Assembly (NCBI RefSeq): GCF_000754805.1
Contig: NZ_KN150731.1
Location: forward strand, 1-64,000
Origin: Yersinia frederiksenii ATCC 33641
GTDB taxonomy: Bacteria > Pseudomonadota > Gammaproteobacteria > Enterobacterales > Enterobacteriaceae
Direction: 5' to 3'
Length of the DNA stretch: 64,000 nt
Below, in pieces: positions 25,523 to 33,800 of the stretch. Position 1 is the stretch's first letter, and each line of letters opens with the position of its first letter. A program made the position numbers and the translations under genes. The notes under the pieces are model-generated. The model was not told the origin of the DNA and made no database searches. It saw only the letters and a program-made list of their open reading frames with translations.

Positions 25523-25749
25523 TTTTTATATCCCTGACCTTTTTCCGCCAGCCCACGAATTGCCGGGCGGGCCAATATGATTTTCTGACAATCGTGAATG
25601 GCTCGGCAGAACTCATCACGCTCACAAGGATGTTCAATCGGAAGCTGTAAATATTGATTCCACACATCGCCAAGCATTTGAGCCACTCGCTGTTCGTCGG
25701 CTGACAATATACAAATGGTATCGGTGTAATTAATGCTGGTGACTTTCAT
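25519..25749 (-). CDS. Small phage protein after gene A
   Basis: 76 residues, no recognised domain. It overlaps the end of gene A by 20 bases and the next gene by four, so it belongs to the early replication operon. Mixed charge, one pair of Cys (CERDEFC near residue 42), no membrane segment. Function unknown. Confidence 0.65.
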   Translation of the reverse strand: MKVTSINYTDTICILSADEQRVAQMLGDVWNQYLQLPIEHPCERDEFCRAIHDCQKIILARPAIRGLAEKGQGYKK

Positions 25750-28285
25750 GCTTTATCCCCTCTCGTAATTTCGCCACTCGGCTCATTACGCTAAATACCC
25801 GCTGGGCGGTGGTTGGCTGGCATTGGTACAAACAACAGTCTTCTCTTGCCCGCCAGTTCTGGCCGCCGATAGTCAACGTTGCCCCGCAAGCCAGTGATTG
25901 CGCTTGCTGTATGCTGATGGAAAGCCCGATTGACTCCGCAAAATCACGAATTTTTGTTGCCACGGGTGCCAGTTGTGCGGTTTTTTCTTGCCGCTGGGTG
26001 GCTTTTTCGGCTGATGCCTTGCGTGCGGATCCCTCGGCTGGCGTTAATGCGTTGGTTTTAATGACTGTCGGCGGCTCTTTTTTCACCCTGCGGAGCAAGG
26101 CTCGACGTTCTGCATCAGTGATCGTGGTGAAATCGATTACTTTTTCTTCTAATGTTCTGTCTATAGCCTCGCCCGGTTCGCGTGTTTTTTGCTCTACCGG
26201 AGAGTTATTGACAGAACTCCAAGGGACGGCGGGGCCGTCCTGAAAAACATCAACCCCCACGGCAACGGCGGGTTTCGCCTTTTGGCAGGCAACAATTTTC
26301 CAACTTTTTAAGCGGGTACAAATTCGGGACTCTTCCCCTAGGCGTGGGGAATAGACGCCAAAAATCTTTTCGGTAGTTTCGCCGTAGGCGTTAGGCTGCT
26401 CGTTGTCCTGGTAGGCAATGCGCACGGTGTAATCATCGCGCGGAATTAGGACGCCGCCTTGCTTCATGATGTAGGTAGCAAAGCAGCCAGCATCGGCGGC
26501 GGCGGTGACCGCATCCATTGCCGGATCAATCAGTAGTGGCTTGCCGCGCTGATAGGTGCCGGAAATCTTGAGTGTAGTGACCAGTTGATTGCTCAACTTG
26601 CGCAATTCTCGCCAGACAGTCACCGGCGGTGTACCTATTGGCTGATATTGACGGATACGGTGACGTGACGCCCAAGCCATAGCAAAGCGGGCCGTTTCTT
26701 TCAGTGGCTTGCCGGTTTCATGGTCTAGCTCGCCGTCCAGCGCGTAACCATCAATATTTTTACTGATGTATTTAGCGATATAGGCGGTGGCGCTACCTTT
26801 CTTCGGATCCAGCCGTTTAGTGGTAAACCGGGCGCTGGTTCGCTTACCTAATTCGGCGCGATCAGTTTTGACAGCATAGGCGCGCATAATCTCAGTGATA
26901 GCGTGGCACTCTTGCGGTTTCATGAACAACAGTAAGTGCCAGTGCGGTGTACTGTCATGATGCGGCTCAGCGACACGGAAACCGTAAACACGCAGATTTT
27001 CCCTGCCCAATTTGGAGGTAATGTTGCTCCATAACTTGGTGAGATAAGCTTGCGCCTGTGGTGGCGTGGTGTGATTCCACTTCGGGTTAGCGTGGCCGCT
27101 TTGGTTGTTGGCGTGGTATTTAGACGGGCAAGTGATGGTGTAAAACACCCCAACATCACCACGCGACTGTGCAACCAGTTCGATCCCTTTCATGCGTGCC
27201 ATTAATTCATGGCGGCGTATCGTCGGATTGCTGATACTGGCATCCACCATCGCTTCTAAAGAAACGGTGTTACCCTCGTTATCAACTAATTCATGTTGCT
27301 TGAAGAATTCACGGTTGCGGCGTTTTTGCTCTATCCAGTCGGCCAATGCCTCTTTACTGACATAGGGTGCGGCACGCTTATGGATCAAGCCAGCAGCGCG
27401 CAACTGACTTTCTCGCCAGTCATTACGCAGCCGCCACAATTTACGCTCCCACCAATCCGCATTAATCAGCCGGGCAATAGCAGAGTGATAGATTGTGCGA
27501 TCAACAGGCTTATCTGGCTGGCCGGGCTTCGGCCCCAACTCGCGCCAGTGCGACGGCCTGACCCGTAAAGACCACACTTCGAGCGCAATATTGCGATAAA
27601 TGGTCAATAACTCGGCATCAGATAAAGTGCGAGTTTCTTCTGTGGGTGTGGATACCTCAGTGCAGAACATTTCATTAATACGGCCAGCAATATCATTTGC
27701 CAGCGACTTAACCCGGCGTTTGCTCAACTCGGCAAGATGGCTATAGATGCCCTGAAAATAAGCCATTAGCTCAGAAACGTGACCTTGGCTAACGCCTTGG
27801 TATTGGCGCACGGCATCCAGACGTAACAATGCACTCTTGCCGGTTCCGGTTAAGAATGCATTGGTATGTTTATCGCCATGATTTTCACGTAACCATCTAA
27901 TTTTATTTTGAAAATGAGACTTAATAAAAATAGGCTGCTCATCAATACGAGCTTCTATGCCCTCTGCTGAATTCGCCCATTGTTGCTTATCACGTAAATA
28001 GATCTCGCGCTCCAGCTCAGCGCGTTCTCTCCACATTTTTAGTAAGGTTTGGTTAGGCTCCCGTAGTTCGGTATAACCCAACGCATTCAAACGTTTTACG
28101 TAACGGATAACCAGCGGGTGTGATTTAGGTTTTGCCACTACAGCAACCGGCGCTAAAGGCTGATAACCACCAATCGCCGGACGCGGGGCATTCCACGAGT
28201 GTTCCCATTCAATAGAAACATCACCGTTGCCCGGATAAGGTAACGGTGATGTGGGCGTGATACGGCCACGGGAATGTTCAGTCAT
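25730..28285 (-). CDS. A: Replication initiator gpA (HUH endonuclease)
   Basis: 851 residues (P2 A 761). The HUH metal site lies in HHDSTPHWH (residues 442-450) and the two catalytic tyrosines of rolling-circle initiators in YIAKY (Tyr502 and Tyr506). It nicks the origin, which in P2 lies within gene A itself, and starts one-way rolling-circle replication together with host Rep helicase. The extra length over P2 is mostly a C-terminal tail rich in Lys, Glu and Ala. It overlaps dam by eight bases. Confidence 0.94.
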   Translation of the reverse strand: MTEHSRGRITPTSPLPYPGNGDVSIEWEHSWNAPRPAIGGYQPLAPVAVVAKPKSHPLVIRYVKRLNALGYTELREPNQTLLKMWRERAELEREIYLRDKQQWANSAEGIEARIDEQPIFIKSHFQNKIRWLRENHGDKHTNAFLTGTGKSALLRLDAVRQYQGVSQGHVSELMAYFQGIYSHLAELSKRRVKSLANDIAGRINEMFCTEVSTPTEETRTLSDAELLTIYRNIALEVWSLRVRPSHWRELGPKPGQPDKPVDRTIYHSAIARLINADWWERKLWRLRNDWRESQLRAAGLIHKRAAPYVSKEALADWIEQKRRNREFFKQHELVDNEGNTVSLEAMVDASISNPTIRRHELMARMKGIELVAQSRGDVGVFYTITCPSKYHANNQSGHANPKWNHTTPPQAQAYLTKLWSNITSKLGRENLRVYGFRVAEPHHDSTPHWHLLLFMKPQECHAITEIMRAYAVKTDRAELGKRTSARFTTKRLDPKKGSATAYIAKYISKNIDGYALDGELDHETGKPLKETARFAMAWASRHRIRQYQPIGTPPVTVWRELRKLSNQLVTTLKISGTYQRGKPLLIDPAMDAVTAAADAGCFATYIMKQGGVLIPRDDYTVRIAYQDNEQPNAYGETTEKIFGVYSPRLGEESRICTRLKSWKIVACQKAKPAVAVGVDVFQDGPAVPWSSVNNSPVEQKTREPGEAIDRTLEEKVIDFTTITDAERRALLRRVKKEPPTVIKTNALTPAEGSARKASAEKATQRQEKTAQLAPVATKIRDFAESIGLSISIQQAQSLACGATLTIGGQNWRAREDCCLYQCQPTTAQRVFSVMSRVAKLREGIKHESHQH

Positions 28286-29117
28286 TTAATTGTGCCGGAA
28301 TTGTCGCAATAATCTCCCCGATGCTTTTTCTGCCATCACTTTTACAACTGATAGAGCGCGGAGCCGTAATAGAGTGGAGGGTGTAGCGGCTATAGAGATC
28401 GCGGGTGATAGGGGTATCGCTATTGGAGGCAACAACGTGACAACCATTTTCACCGGCCCTTGCCAGTAGGCGGGCTAAACGAAATTGCTGATCAGCGTTA
28501 AAACCCTCGGTGTGATAGTGGGTAAAGTCAGCGGTGCTGGATACTGGGATATAAGGTGGATCGCAATAAATCACATCACCGGCAACGGTCATTTCCAGTG
28601 CTTCGGAAAAGTCGCAACACAGGAATGTGGCTTTCTTGGCTTTCTCGGCAAAAAAACGGATCTCAGCTTCGGGGAAATAGGGCGCTTTGTATTTACCATA
28701 AGGAACGTTAAATTGCCCTTGTTGGTTATAGCGACAAATACCATTAAAACAGTGACGATTTAGGTAAAGGAATATTGCCGCTCTGGATATATCATCATGA
28801 TTTTGTGCATTAAATATTTTGCGGAAAATATAATATTGTTCGTGGGAATTAGCCGTAAGAAACAGTGAGGACGCTACATTGATTAACTCGCTCGTTTCTC
28901 TTTTGGCTATTTCATAGAAATTAATCAGATCACTATTAATATCAGTAATCAAATACTCATCATAATCCGTATTTAGCATCACAGAGCAGGAGCCAGCAAA
29001 CGGCTCAACCAACCGTTTACCGGTTGGCAAATGTTGAAGTAAGATTGGCATAATACGGGCCTTTGAACCGGCCCATTTCAGCGGTGAGCGATTTATTTTC
29101 ATCAGCCGCTTACTCAT
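28278..29117 (-). CDS. dam: DNA adenine methyltransferase (Dam family)
   Basis: 279 residues. Dam family order is intact: PLKWAGSKARI (residues 12-22), the SAM motif LVEPFAGSCSV (36-46) and the catalytic DPPY (186-189). It should methylate the N6 of adenine, probably in GATC, in the cytosol. The ATG overlaps the preceding gene's stop by eight bases. Phage-borne Dam can protect against restriction or affect replication timing; P2 itself lacks it. Confidence 0.92.
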   Translation of the reverse strand: MSKRLMKINRSPLKWAGSKARIMPILLQHLPTGKRLVEPFAGSCSVMLNTDYDEYLITDINSDLINFYEIAKRETSELINVASSLFLTANSHEQYYIFRKIFNAQNHDDISRAAIFLYLNRHCFNGICRYNQQGQFNVPYGKYKAPYFPEAEIRFFAEKAKKATFLCCDFSEALEMTVAGDVIYCDPPYIPVSSTADFTHYHTEGFNADQQFRLARLLARAGENGCHVVASNSDTPITRDLYSRYTLHSITAPRSISCKSDGRKSIGEIIATIPAQLND

Positions 29118-29313
29118 TTATTTTATTTTGGATTTTATCGGACTCTTGGCGCAGTAATTCCACCGATTCTTTAACACATAAACCACGGGCAATAATGACA
29201 TTAGCCAGACTTTCCAGAAGCTCAGAGGTCAGTATTGCTTGTTTCCTGCGCTCACTTATCAAGGCATCATTGAGTAAATCAGCATTTTTAATTTTCTTAC
29301 TCGGCATATTCAA
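29110..29313 (-). CDS. DUF2732-like small phage protein
   Basis: 67 residues with LLESLANVIIARGL and VELLRQESDKI, the pattern of the DUF2732 proteins found upstream of gene A in P2-like phages. Predicted all-helical. Function unknown. It is coupled to dam by an eight-base overlap. Some uncertainty remains over the family because the protein is short. Confidence 0.65.
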   Translation of the reverse strand: MNMPSKKIKNADLLNDALISERRKQAILTSELLESLANVIIARGLCVKESVELLRQESDKIQNKINE

Positions 29314-29389
29314 ATCCTTAATTTTAGATAATAGGAATCCCGACGCGGTAAATGCGCCATATTTGATAACCCGCTAAAACGTTATTTCT

Positions 29390-29698
29390 TTATAACAAGT
29401 CTTTTGGAATTGAATTTAAATCAACCCATAAATCCAAAGCCGCTTTACGTACTGCGTTTCTCTCGTGATATTCCAATTCACGAAATTTTCTTTCGTGGCT
29501 GTCTTTCTTTATCCCAGCGGCATAATAAATAATACCTTTGGTCTTACCCCTGCTTAATGACTCCAAACATCGCTCAAACTCTTCATCTGGATCTTTTTTA
29601 AACAGTTCCTTTATGCGGGCTAAATGCCGTAAGCCTACTTTCTGGTTCCATTCCTGCATTGAAAGTGGTGATGTATCTATATTCGCTTGCTCCATCAT
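29390..29698 (-). CDS. Hypothetical early phage protein
   Basis: About 102 residues, charged and helical, no recognised domain (contains KVGLRHLARIKELFKKDPDEE and ERNAVRKAALDLW). Two adjacent ATGs at 29698 and 29695 follow GTGAGG; the open frame extends seven codons further without a ribosome site. It lies in the early leftward operon between the small membrane protein and the DUF2732-like gene. Confidence 0.6.
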   Translation of the reverse strand: MMEQANIDTSPLSMQEWNQKVGLRHLARIKELFKKDPDEEFERCLESLSRGKTKGIIYYAAGIKKDSHERKFRELEYHERNAVRKAALDLWVDLNSIPKDLL

Positions 29699-29735
29699 TC
29701 GCACCTCACGTGAGAACAATTAATGCGGGTTAAAC

Positions 29736-29888
29736 CTACTGACGCGCTTTGCGCTCTACCTCTTTCTTGATATTGCTACGGTTGCGGTGATCGCGGATCA
29801 CGGCGCGGACAGATAAAACCCCAATCCAGACCAGTAATGCCAATACAACCAATGCACCGCCAGTCAATTCAATTAGCTGTCCTGGCAT
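29736..29888 (-). CDS. Small membrane protein (50 aa)
   Basis: A short frame of 50 residues, MPGQLIELTGGALVVLALL at the N-terminus, with one membrane segment (residues 8-28) and a basic tail (RDHRNRSNIKKEVERKARQ). It overlaps the gene before it by 16 bases and is read in another phase. The clear membrane-plus-basic-tail layout and operon position argue that it is real. Function unknown; small early membrane proteins of phages sometimes affect superinfection. Confidence 0.6.
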   Translation of the reverse strand: MPGQLIELTGGALVVLALLVWIGVLSVRAVIRDHRNRSNIKKEVERKARQ

Positions 29889-30187
29889 GTTGGTACCTCA
29901 TCATTAAATGGCTGAGGAATAACACCGGATTCACGGAATTCCTGCGTTGCTATATTCAATTGATGAAAAGTGGCTAAATTATTCTCACCTAATTGCCAGG
30001 CAATGGCCGTAATCATGCTCAAACCTGCAAGGGTATTACTGGCGATGGCTTTTTTCTCACGGGCATGAAGATTTGTTTTAAGGGATAGAACGCCATTTTT
30101 CTCTATCGTATGGTGAGCTAAGTGGCCCATATCGGTTATATGAGTTCGCAGTATGGCGTTAGCTATTTGTAGGCAAGGTGATTTCAT
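29873..30187 (-). CDS. Hypothetical early phage protein
   Basis: 104 residues, no recognised domain. It contains a helical segment with REKKAIASNTLAGLSMITAIAWQL near residue 44-67, moderately hydrophobic but not clearly membrane-spanning. Coupled by ATGA to the gene before it. Early leftward operon. Confidence 0.6.
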   Translation of the reverse strand: MKSPCLQIANAILRTHITDMGHLAHHTIEKNGVLSLKTNLHAREKKAIASNTLAGLSMITAIAWQLGENNLATFHQLNIATQEFRESGVIPQPFNDEVPTCQDS

Positions 30188-30390
30188 GCTGCGGCTCCTG
30201 TCTCACGTTCGCTATGCAACTGATCGATAAATCCTGTTGCGATTGCTTGAGCATCATGTAAACCGAAAGACTGTTCACCTAACAGCACTTCATAGCGAGC
30301 AATGGGATTAATCGCTGTTCTTGGTCGGTGAGTAATAATAAAGCCACGATAGGCTGATGAATGGCGGCTAATAATGGTTAAGGCGTACAT
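30184..30390 (-). CDS. Hypothetical early phage protein
   Basis: 68 residues, no recognised domain (MYALTIISRHSSAYRGFIITHR at the start, then a beta-like half and a helical tail). It overlaps the next gene by four bases and follows the Cox-like gene by 11. Similar short proteins follow cox in other P2-like phages, but I cannot name a family. Confidence 0.55.
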   Translation of the reverse strand: MYALTIISRHSSAYRGFIITHRPRTAINPIARYEVLLGEQSFGLHDAQAIATGFIDQLHSERETGAAA

Positions 30391-30401
30391 TGTATTTTCC
30401 C

Positions 30402-30605
30402 CTAACTATTGGCTATGGCATCTTTCAACATAGCGACCAAATTAACTTCAACTTTGTCACCGGCTTTAATTTTCGGACGAATAATAATCCGGCCATCACG
30501 CACCATCCCTCGGCAGGTAGCAAAAGGAATGCCTGTCATTACTGCATACTCTTTCAGAGAGACATAACCAGTGGGTACGGTGATGTTGATGGTGACATTA
30601 CCCAT
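30402..30605 (-). CDS. Cox-like excisionase/repressor candidate
   Basis: 67 residues with a winged-helix excisionase pattern: YVSLKEYAVMTGIPFATCRGMVRDGRI near residue 14-40, resembling P2 Cox (IPYQEFAKLIGKSTGAVRRMIDKGKL). In P2, Cox represses the lysogeny promoter and directs excision with Int. It is second in the early operon, divergent from C. The first gene (30618-30809) is the other candidate for this regulatory role. Confidence 0.65.
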   Translation of the reverse strand: MGNVTINITVPTGYVSLKEYAVMTGIPFATCRGMVRDGRIIIRPKIKAGDKVEVNLVAMLKDAIANS

Positions 30606-30617
30606 AATTTCCCCTTA

Positions 30618-30809
30618 TCAATCAGCCTGAATAGCCGCGATGCCGCGCAAGTAAACCAGGCGGGCCATACTGGAAATTGAACGACTTTCTTTTGCTGCAA
30701 GTGCTTCTAATTCTGAGCGTTCATCATCAGACAAACGCATCGGGGTAGGATTTTTTGAGGCGATCCCTTTCGGTAATCGCGAGCGCTGATCATGTTCGAC
30801 TTGTTTCAT
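30618..30809 (-). CDS. Ribbon-helix-helix DNA-binding protein
   Basis: 63 residues; MRLSDDERSELEALAAKESRSISSMARLVYLRGIAA (residues 24-59) fits an Arc/CopG ribbon-helix-helix domain after a basic N-terminal arm. It is the first gene of the early leftward operon and lies 60 bases from C on the opposite strand, where a second switch regulator would be expected. Probably binds the C-Pe control region, by inference from position. Confidence 0.65.
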   Translation of the reverse strand: MKQVEHDQRSRLPKGIASKNPTPMRLSDDERSELEALAAKESRSISSMARLVYLRGIAAIQAD

Positions 30810-30876
30810 AATGGTATATTGTGATCCACTAAGTTCCTGTACAACACAATTTAAGGAAGTATTGTTCCTATGTCAA
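30810..30876. promoter_or_regulatory. C / early-operon switch region
   Basis: The 60 bases between the divergent RHH gene and C must hold both promoters. A TATATT (30815-30820) and two direct copies of GTTCCTnTnnAA-like sequence (30833-30844 and 30864-30876) are visible; P2-type C repressors bind direct repeats. Assignment is tentative. Confidence 0.35.
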
Positions 30877-31238
30877 ACAAAAAAGAGGAATTATTATTCC
30901 TAATTGGCGCGCGACTGCGTGAAGAAAGGGAAAAAACGGGTGAAAGCCAAGAGGCTATGGCGACAAATTTCGGTGTTTCAACTAGAACTTGGGGTAAATA
31001 CGAGAGAGGGGAAACTGTGCCTGATGCTGCCACACTCGCATTATTGAATGCTCAGTATGGTTTAGACGTCATGTACATATTGACTGGAAAACGAACCCCT
31101 CCAGACACTATCTCTACAGAAGAATTGAAACTAGTAGAGAATTACCGAGCAATGGATGACTCGGCAAAGCTAAATATACAGGCGGTTGGCGATGCGTTCG
31201 CGCAATCAAAGCCGAATAAATTGGCTAACAATAATTAG
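30870..31238 (+). CDS. C: Phage repressor C (XRE-type helix-turn-helix)
   Basis: 122 residues. The N-terminal helix-turn-helix spans residues 8-65 (ESQEAMATNFGVSTRTWGKYERGETVPD), followed by a short helical tail with no peptidase domain, as in P2-like repressors, which are not cleaved by RecA. It maintains lysogeny by shutting off the early promoter. It heads a plus-strand unit that continues with a secreted protein, an Abi-alpha protein and integrase, all separated by under 45 bases, so these should be expressed in the lysogen. Confidence 0.88.
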   Translation: MSNKKEELLFLIGARLREEREKTGESQEAMATNFGVSTRTWGKYERGETVPDAATLALLNAQYGLDVMYILTGKRTPPDTISTEELKLVENYRAMDDSAKLNIQAVGDAFAQSKPNKLANNN

Positions 31239-31278
31239 TAAATAAACATGATTTTTACGAATAAGGAGGTTGTTTACA

Positions 31279-31818
31279 ATGAAGCTAATAAATAGATTGC
31301 TGATTGCATTCACGTTGATTTTTTCCAGTGCGGTCTATGCAGACGGCCCTACAAAATTTTCATCTGTTCCAGATATGATTCAACAGTTTAATGATTTTTC
31401 TACTGACAATGGCACTTTTAAAGTAATTTCAAAAAAACCTCTTCATATCCAATTATCTCCAGAAGTATTTCCGAATGATCTAAAAAAAGTGATTTCTGAA
31501 CAAACAGAAAGAGCGGCGATATATGGTATATATCGTAGTTTTATCCATACAGATGTAGATAAAGTCACTGTAACTGCCATACCTAAAATTTATAGTAAAG
31601 ATGATTATCTGAGTGCAGATAAAGTGACTATTACAAAGACTCGCGTCCAAGCATTAAACGATATTCAGAAATTTATACCCATAACTGATTTTTCTGAACT
31701 CACTATGTCAGATGAATACGGGCATGATGAGACATCTAAAGAATATAAGCAGCTTTATTATAATGATCAGGGCGGAGCTGGCCTTAATGAATTTTTTAAA
31801 TATATCACCAAGAACTAA
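31279..31818 (+). CDS. Secreted/periplasmic protein of unknown function (prophage cargo)
   Basis: 179 residues from ATG at 31279, chosen because AAGGAGG sits 9 bases upstream; a TTG nine bases earlier overlaps that site. Signal peptide MKLINRLLIAFTLIFSSAVYA with likely cleavage after YADG or VYA. The mature part has no recognised domain, no cysteines and an AT-rich gene. It lies between C and the second Abi-alpha gene in the lysogeny unit. Export plus lysogenic expression would suit superinfection exclusion or a change to the host envelope, but nothing in the sequence proves this. Confidence 0.7.
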   Translation: MKLINRLLIAFTLIFSSAVYADGPTKFSSVPDMIQQFNDFSTDNGTFKVISKKPLHIQLSPEVFPNDLKKVISEQTERAAIYGIYRSFIHTDVDKVTVTAIPKIYSKDDYLSADKVTITKTRVQALNDIQKFIPITDFSELTMSDEYGHDETSKEYKQLYYNDQGGAGLNEFFKYITKN

Positions 31819-31850
31819 CTAAATAATACAAAAAATATCTGGGAGCTATC

Positions 31851-32654
31851 ATGAGCGAAGAAAATAAAATTAGGGATGCCGCAGATGCAGTGGCTGGTAT
31901 TGTTAAAGCTGTCCCAGTATATCAGGATGTTCTGCAACCAGCAGCTCAGGAGGTTGGCACAGCACTACAGACGGTGGCTAAAACAATACATATCGTATTA
32001 GCACCGGTGAGTGCCATGGTCTGGGGATATGATAAAATCAAAGACTTTATTTCTATTAAAGTAGCAGAAAAATTAAAGGATGTACCACCTGAAAATTTAA
32101 TTTCACCAAAACCTAATGTGGCAGGGCCAGCTTTAGATGCCTTAAAATATATAGGTCATGATGAGAGCTTAAGTGATCTTTATGCAAATTTATTAGCTTC
32201 CTCAATGAATAAAGATACTGCAAATTATACACATCCTTCATTCGTTGATATCATTAAACAATTAACGTCAGATGAAGCCAAGTTATTGAGATACATTTCA
32301 GTTAATAGTATTTTGCCAATAATTGATGTGAAATTAAGAACTGATACTGGTGGTATTATGATATATAGACGGAATTTTTCACTTTTAGGTGTTAACTCTG
32401 AAGTTGAGGTTACGGAAAACACATCGAGCTATATTGACAATATATGTAGGTTAGGACTGTGCGCTATTCCTATAATGTCAGAATATGTTGATTCAAGTCA
32501 TTACTACGATATTGAGGATTTACCTGAGATTAAGTTTTTAAATAATTCTGACTCTGGTGATGTGCCTAGATTAAAGATTGAGCGTAAGGCTTTAACAATA
32601 ACTGATTTTGGTGTTAATTTTCTAAACACGTGTGTTAGCCCTAGCGTTCAATAG
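31851..32654 (+). CDS. Abi-alpha (DUF4393) family protein, copy 2
   Basis: 267 residues. N-terminal alanine/valine-rich helical part (residues 8-60, VLAPVSAMVWGYDKI near 48), then VAGPALDALKYIGHDESLSDLYANLLASSMN (near 90-120) and the core HPSFVDIIKQLTSDEAKLL near 127-145, almost the same as in the protein from 24096-24815. The C-terminus ends with TDFGVNFLNTC, paralleling TDFGKLFVSAC in copy 1. GGGAGC precedes the ATG. Lies between a secreted protein and int. The family is linked to abortive phage infection; a role against other phages during lysogeny is inferred. Confidence 0.82.
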   Translation: MSEENKIRDAADAVAGIVKAVPVYQDVLQPAAQEVGTALQTVAKTIHIVLAPVSAMVWGYDKIKDFISIKVAEKLKDVPPENLISPKPNVAGPALDALKYIGHDESLSDLYANLLASSMNKDTANYTHPSFVDIIKQLTSDEAKLLRYISVNSILPIIDVKLRTDTGGIMIYRRNFSLLGVNSEVEVTENTSSYIDNICRLGLCAIPIMSEYVDSSHYYDIEDLPEIKFLNNSDSGDVPRLKIERKALTITDFGVNFLNTCVSPSVQ

Positions 32655-32678
32655 TGTTACAGCATGGAGCTTGTATGT

Positions 32679-33683
32679 ATGGCTGTAAGTAGATTATCTA
32701 GCGGTAAATGGCTTTGTCAATGTTTCCCTTATGGGCGTGACGGTAAGCGGATACGTAAACAGTTTGCGACTAAAGGCGAAGCGCTTTCATATGAACGCCG
32801 TATGATGGTGAATAAGCAAGATACGGAGCTAGGTGTCAGTGCGGTAACGCTTAATGAATTAGTTGAGCGCTGGTATGAAATGCACGGTAAAACCCTATCT
32901 TCTGGCGAGTCCCGTAAAACTAAATTATTGGCTATTTGTGAGCGAATAGGGGAACCCTTAGCGGCAGATGTCGATAAAAATATGTTTGCTGTTTATCGGG
33001 AACGACGGCTGAATGGCGAATGGCAAGCAAAAGGGCGCACTATTGTAAAAGAAGCCACTGTTAACCGTGAACAATCATACCTACATGCTGTATTTTCAGA
33101 ATTAAAACGCCTTGGCGAGTGGGAGGGAAGTAACCCGCTTGATGGTATCCGGCAATTTAGCGAGGGCGATCAAGAGCTGGCCTTTCTGTCACAAGATGAA
33201 ATCAAGCGGCTTTTAGTCTCCTGTGATGAGTCGGAAAATAAAAGTTTGGGAACTATCGTTCGCCTCTGCTTGGCTACAGGTGCTAGGTGGGGAGAAGCGC
33301 AGGATATGAAACAGTCGCAGATATTACCTAGTCGTGTGACTTATATTAATACTAAGGGCAAAAAGAACAGAACCGTACCGATATCTGAAAAACTATTTAA
33401 ACGTATACCAAAAAATCGCGGCGCTTTATTCACTCCATCCTATGATGCATTTAAACATGCATTAAAAAGGGCGGCTATTGAGTTGCCTAAAGGGCAACGC
33501 ACACACGTACTCAGACATACCTTTGCCAGTCACTTTATGATGGGCGGCGGAAACATTTTAGTGCTGCAACAAATTCTTGGTCATAGCACTATTTTAATGA
33601 CGATGAGATATGCACATTTTGCCCCTAACCACTTGGATGCGGCCATCGCATTAAACCCCTACGACAAGCTAGTTATTGAGTGA
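32679..33683 (+). CDS. int: Phage integrase (tyrosine recombinase)
   Basis: 334 residues from ATG at 32679 (MAVSRLSSGKW, with GGAG upstream); the frame opens five codons earlier. P2-like integrase with N-terminal arm-binding domain (residues 1-55), core-binding domain and catalytic domain. Catalytic residues are seen in ATGARWGEAQ (Arg), HVLRHTFASH (His-x-x-Arg), GHSTILMTMRYAHF (His and Tyr). It recombines phage and host sites at the tRNA-Leu 3' end; the right attachment repeat starts 118 bases downstream. It ends the C-led lysogeny unit. Confidence 0.95.
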   Translation: MAVSRLSSGKWLCQCFPYGRDGKRIRKQFATKGEALSYERRMMVNKQDTELGVSAVTLNELVERWYEMHGKTLSSGESRKTKLLAICERIGEPLAADVDKNMFAVYRERRLNGEWQAKGRTIVKEATVNREQSYLHAVFSELKRLGEWEGSNPLDGIRQFSEGDQELAFLSQDEIKRLLVSCDESENKSLGTIVRLCLATGARWGEAQDMKQSQILPSRVTYINTKGKKNRTVPISEKLFKRIPKNRGALFTPSYDAFKHALKRAAIELPKGQRTHVLRHTFASHFMMGGGNILVLQQILGHSTILMTMRYAHFAPNHLDAAIALNPYDKLVIE

Positions 33684-33700
33684 TAAATAGTGAATTTTAG

Positions 33701-33708
33701 TGGCAGCA
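33701..33708 (+). repeat. TGGCAGCA octamer, candidate integrase arm site
   Basis: Fourth copy of the octamer found three times at 1370-1399, here on the int side, 93 bases from the core repeat. Confidence 0.45.
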
Positions 33709-33749
33709 AAAACAAACCCTGCGAAAATATAGCTAAACATACGCATTTA

Positions 33750-33778
33750 TAACTTATTGAATCAACTTAACTTATTGA
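33750..33778 (+). repeat. Direct repeat TAACTTATTGA (two copies, 18-bp period)
   Basis: Copies at 33750-33760 and 33768-33778, between int and the attachment core. The place is right for an accessory-factor site such as Cox or IHF, but neither consensus clearly fits. Confidence 0.4.
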
Positions 33779-33800
33779 TTTTAAAAGGTAGCATCAAATT

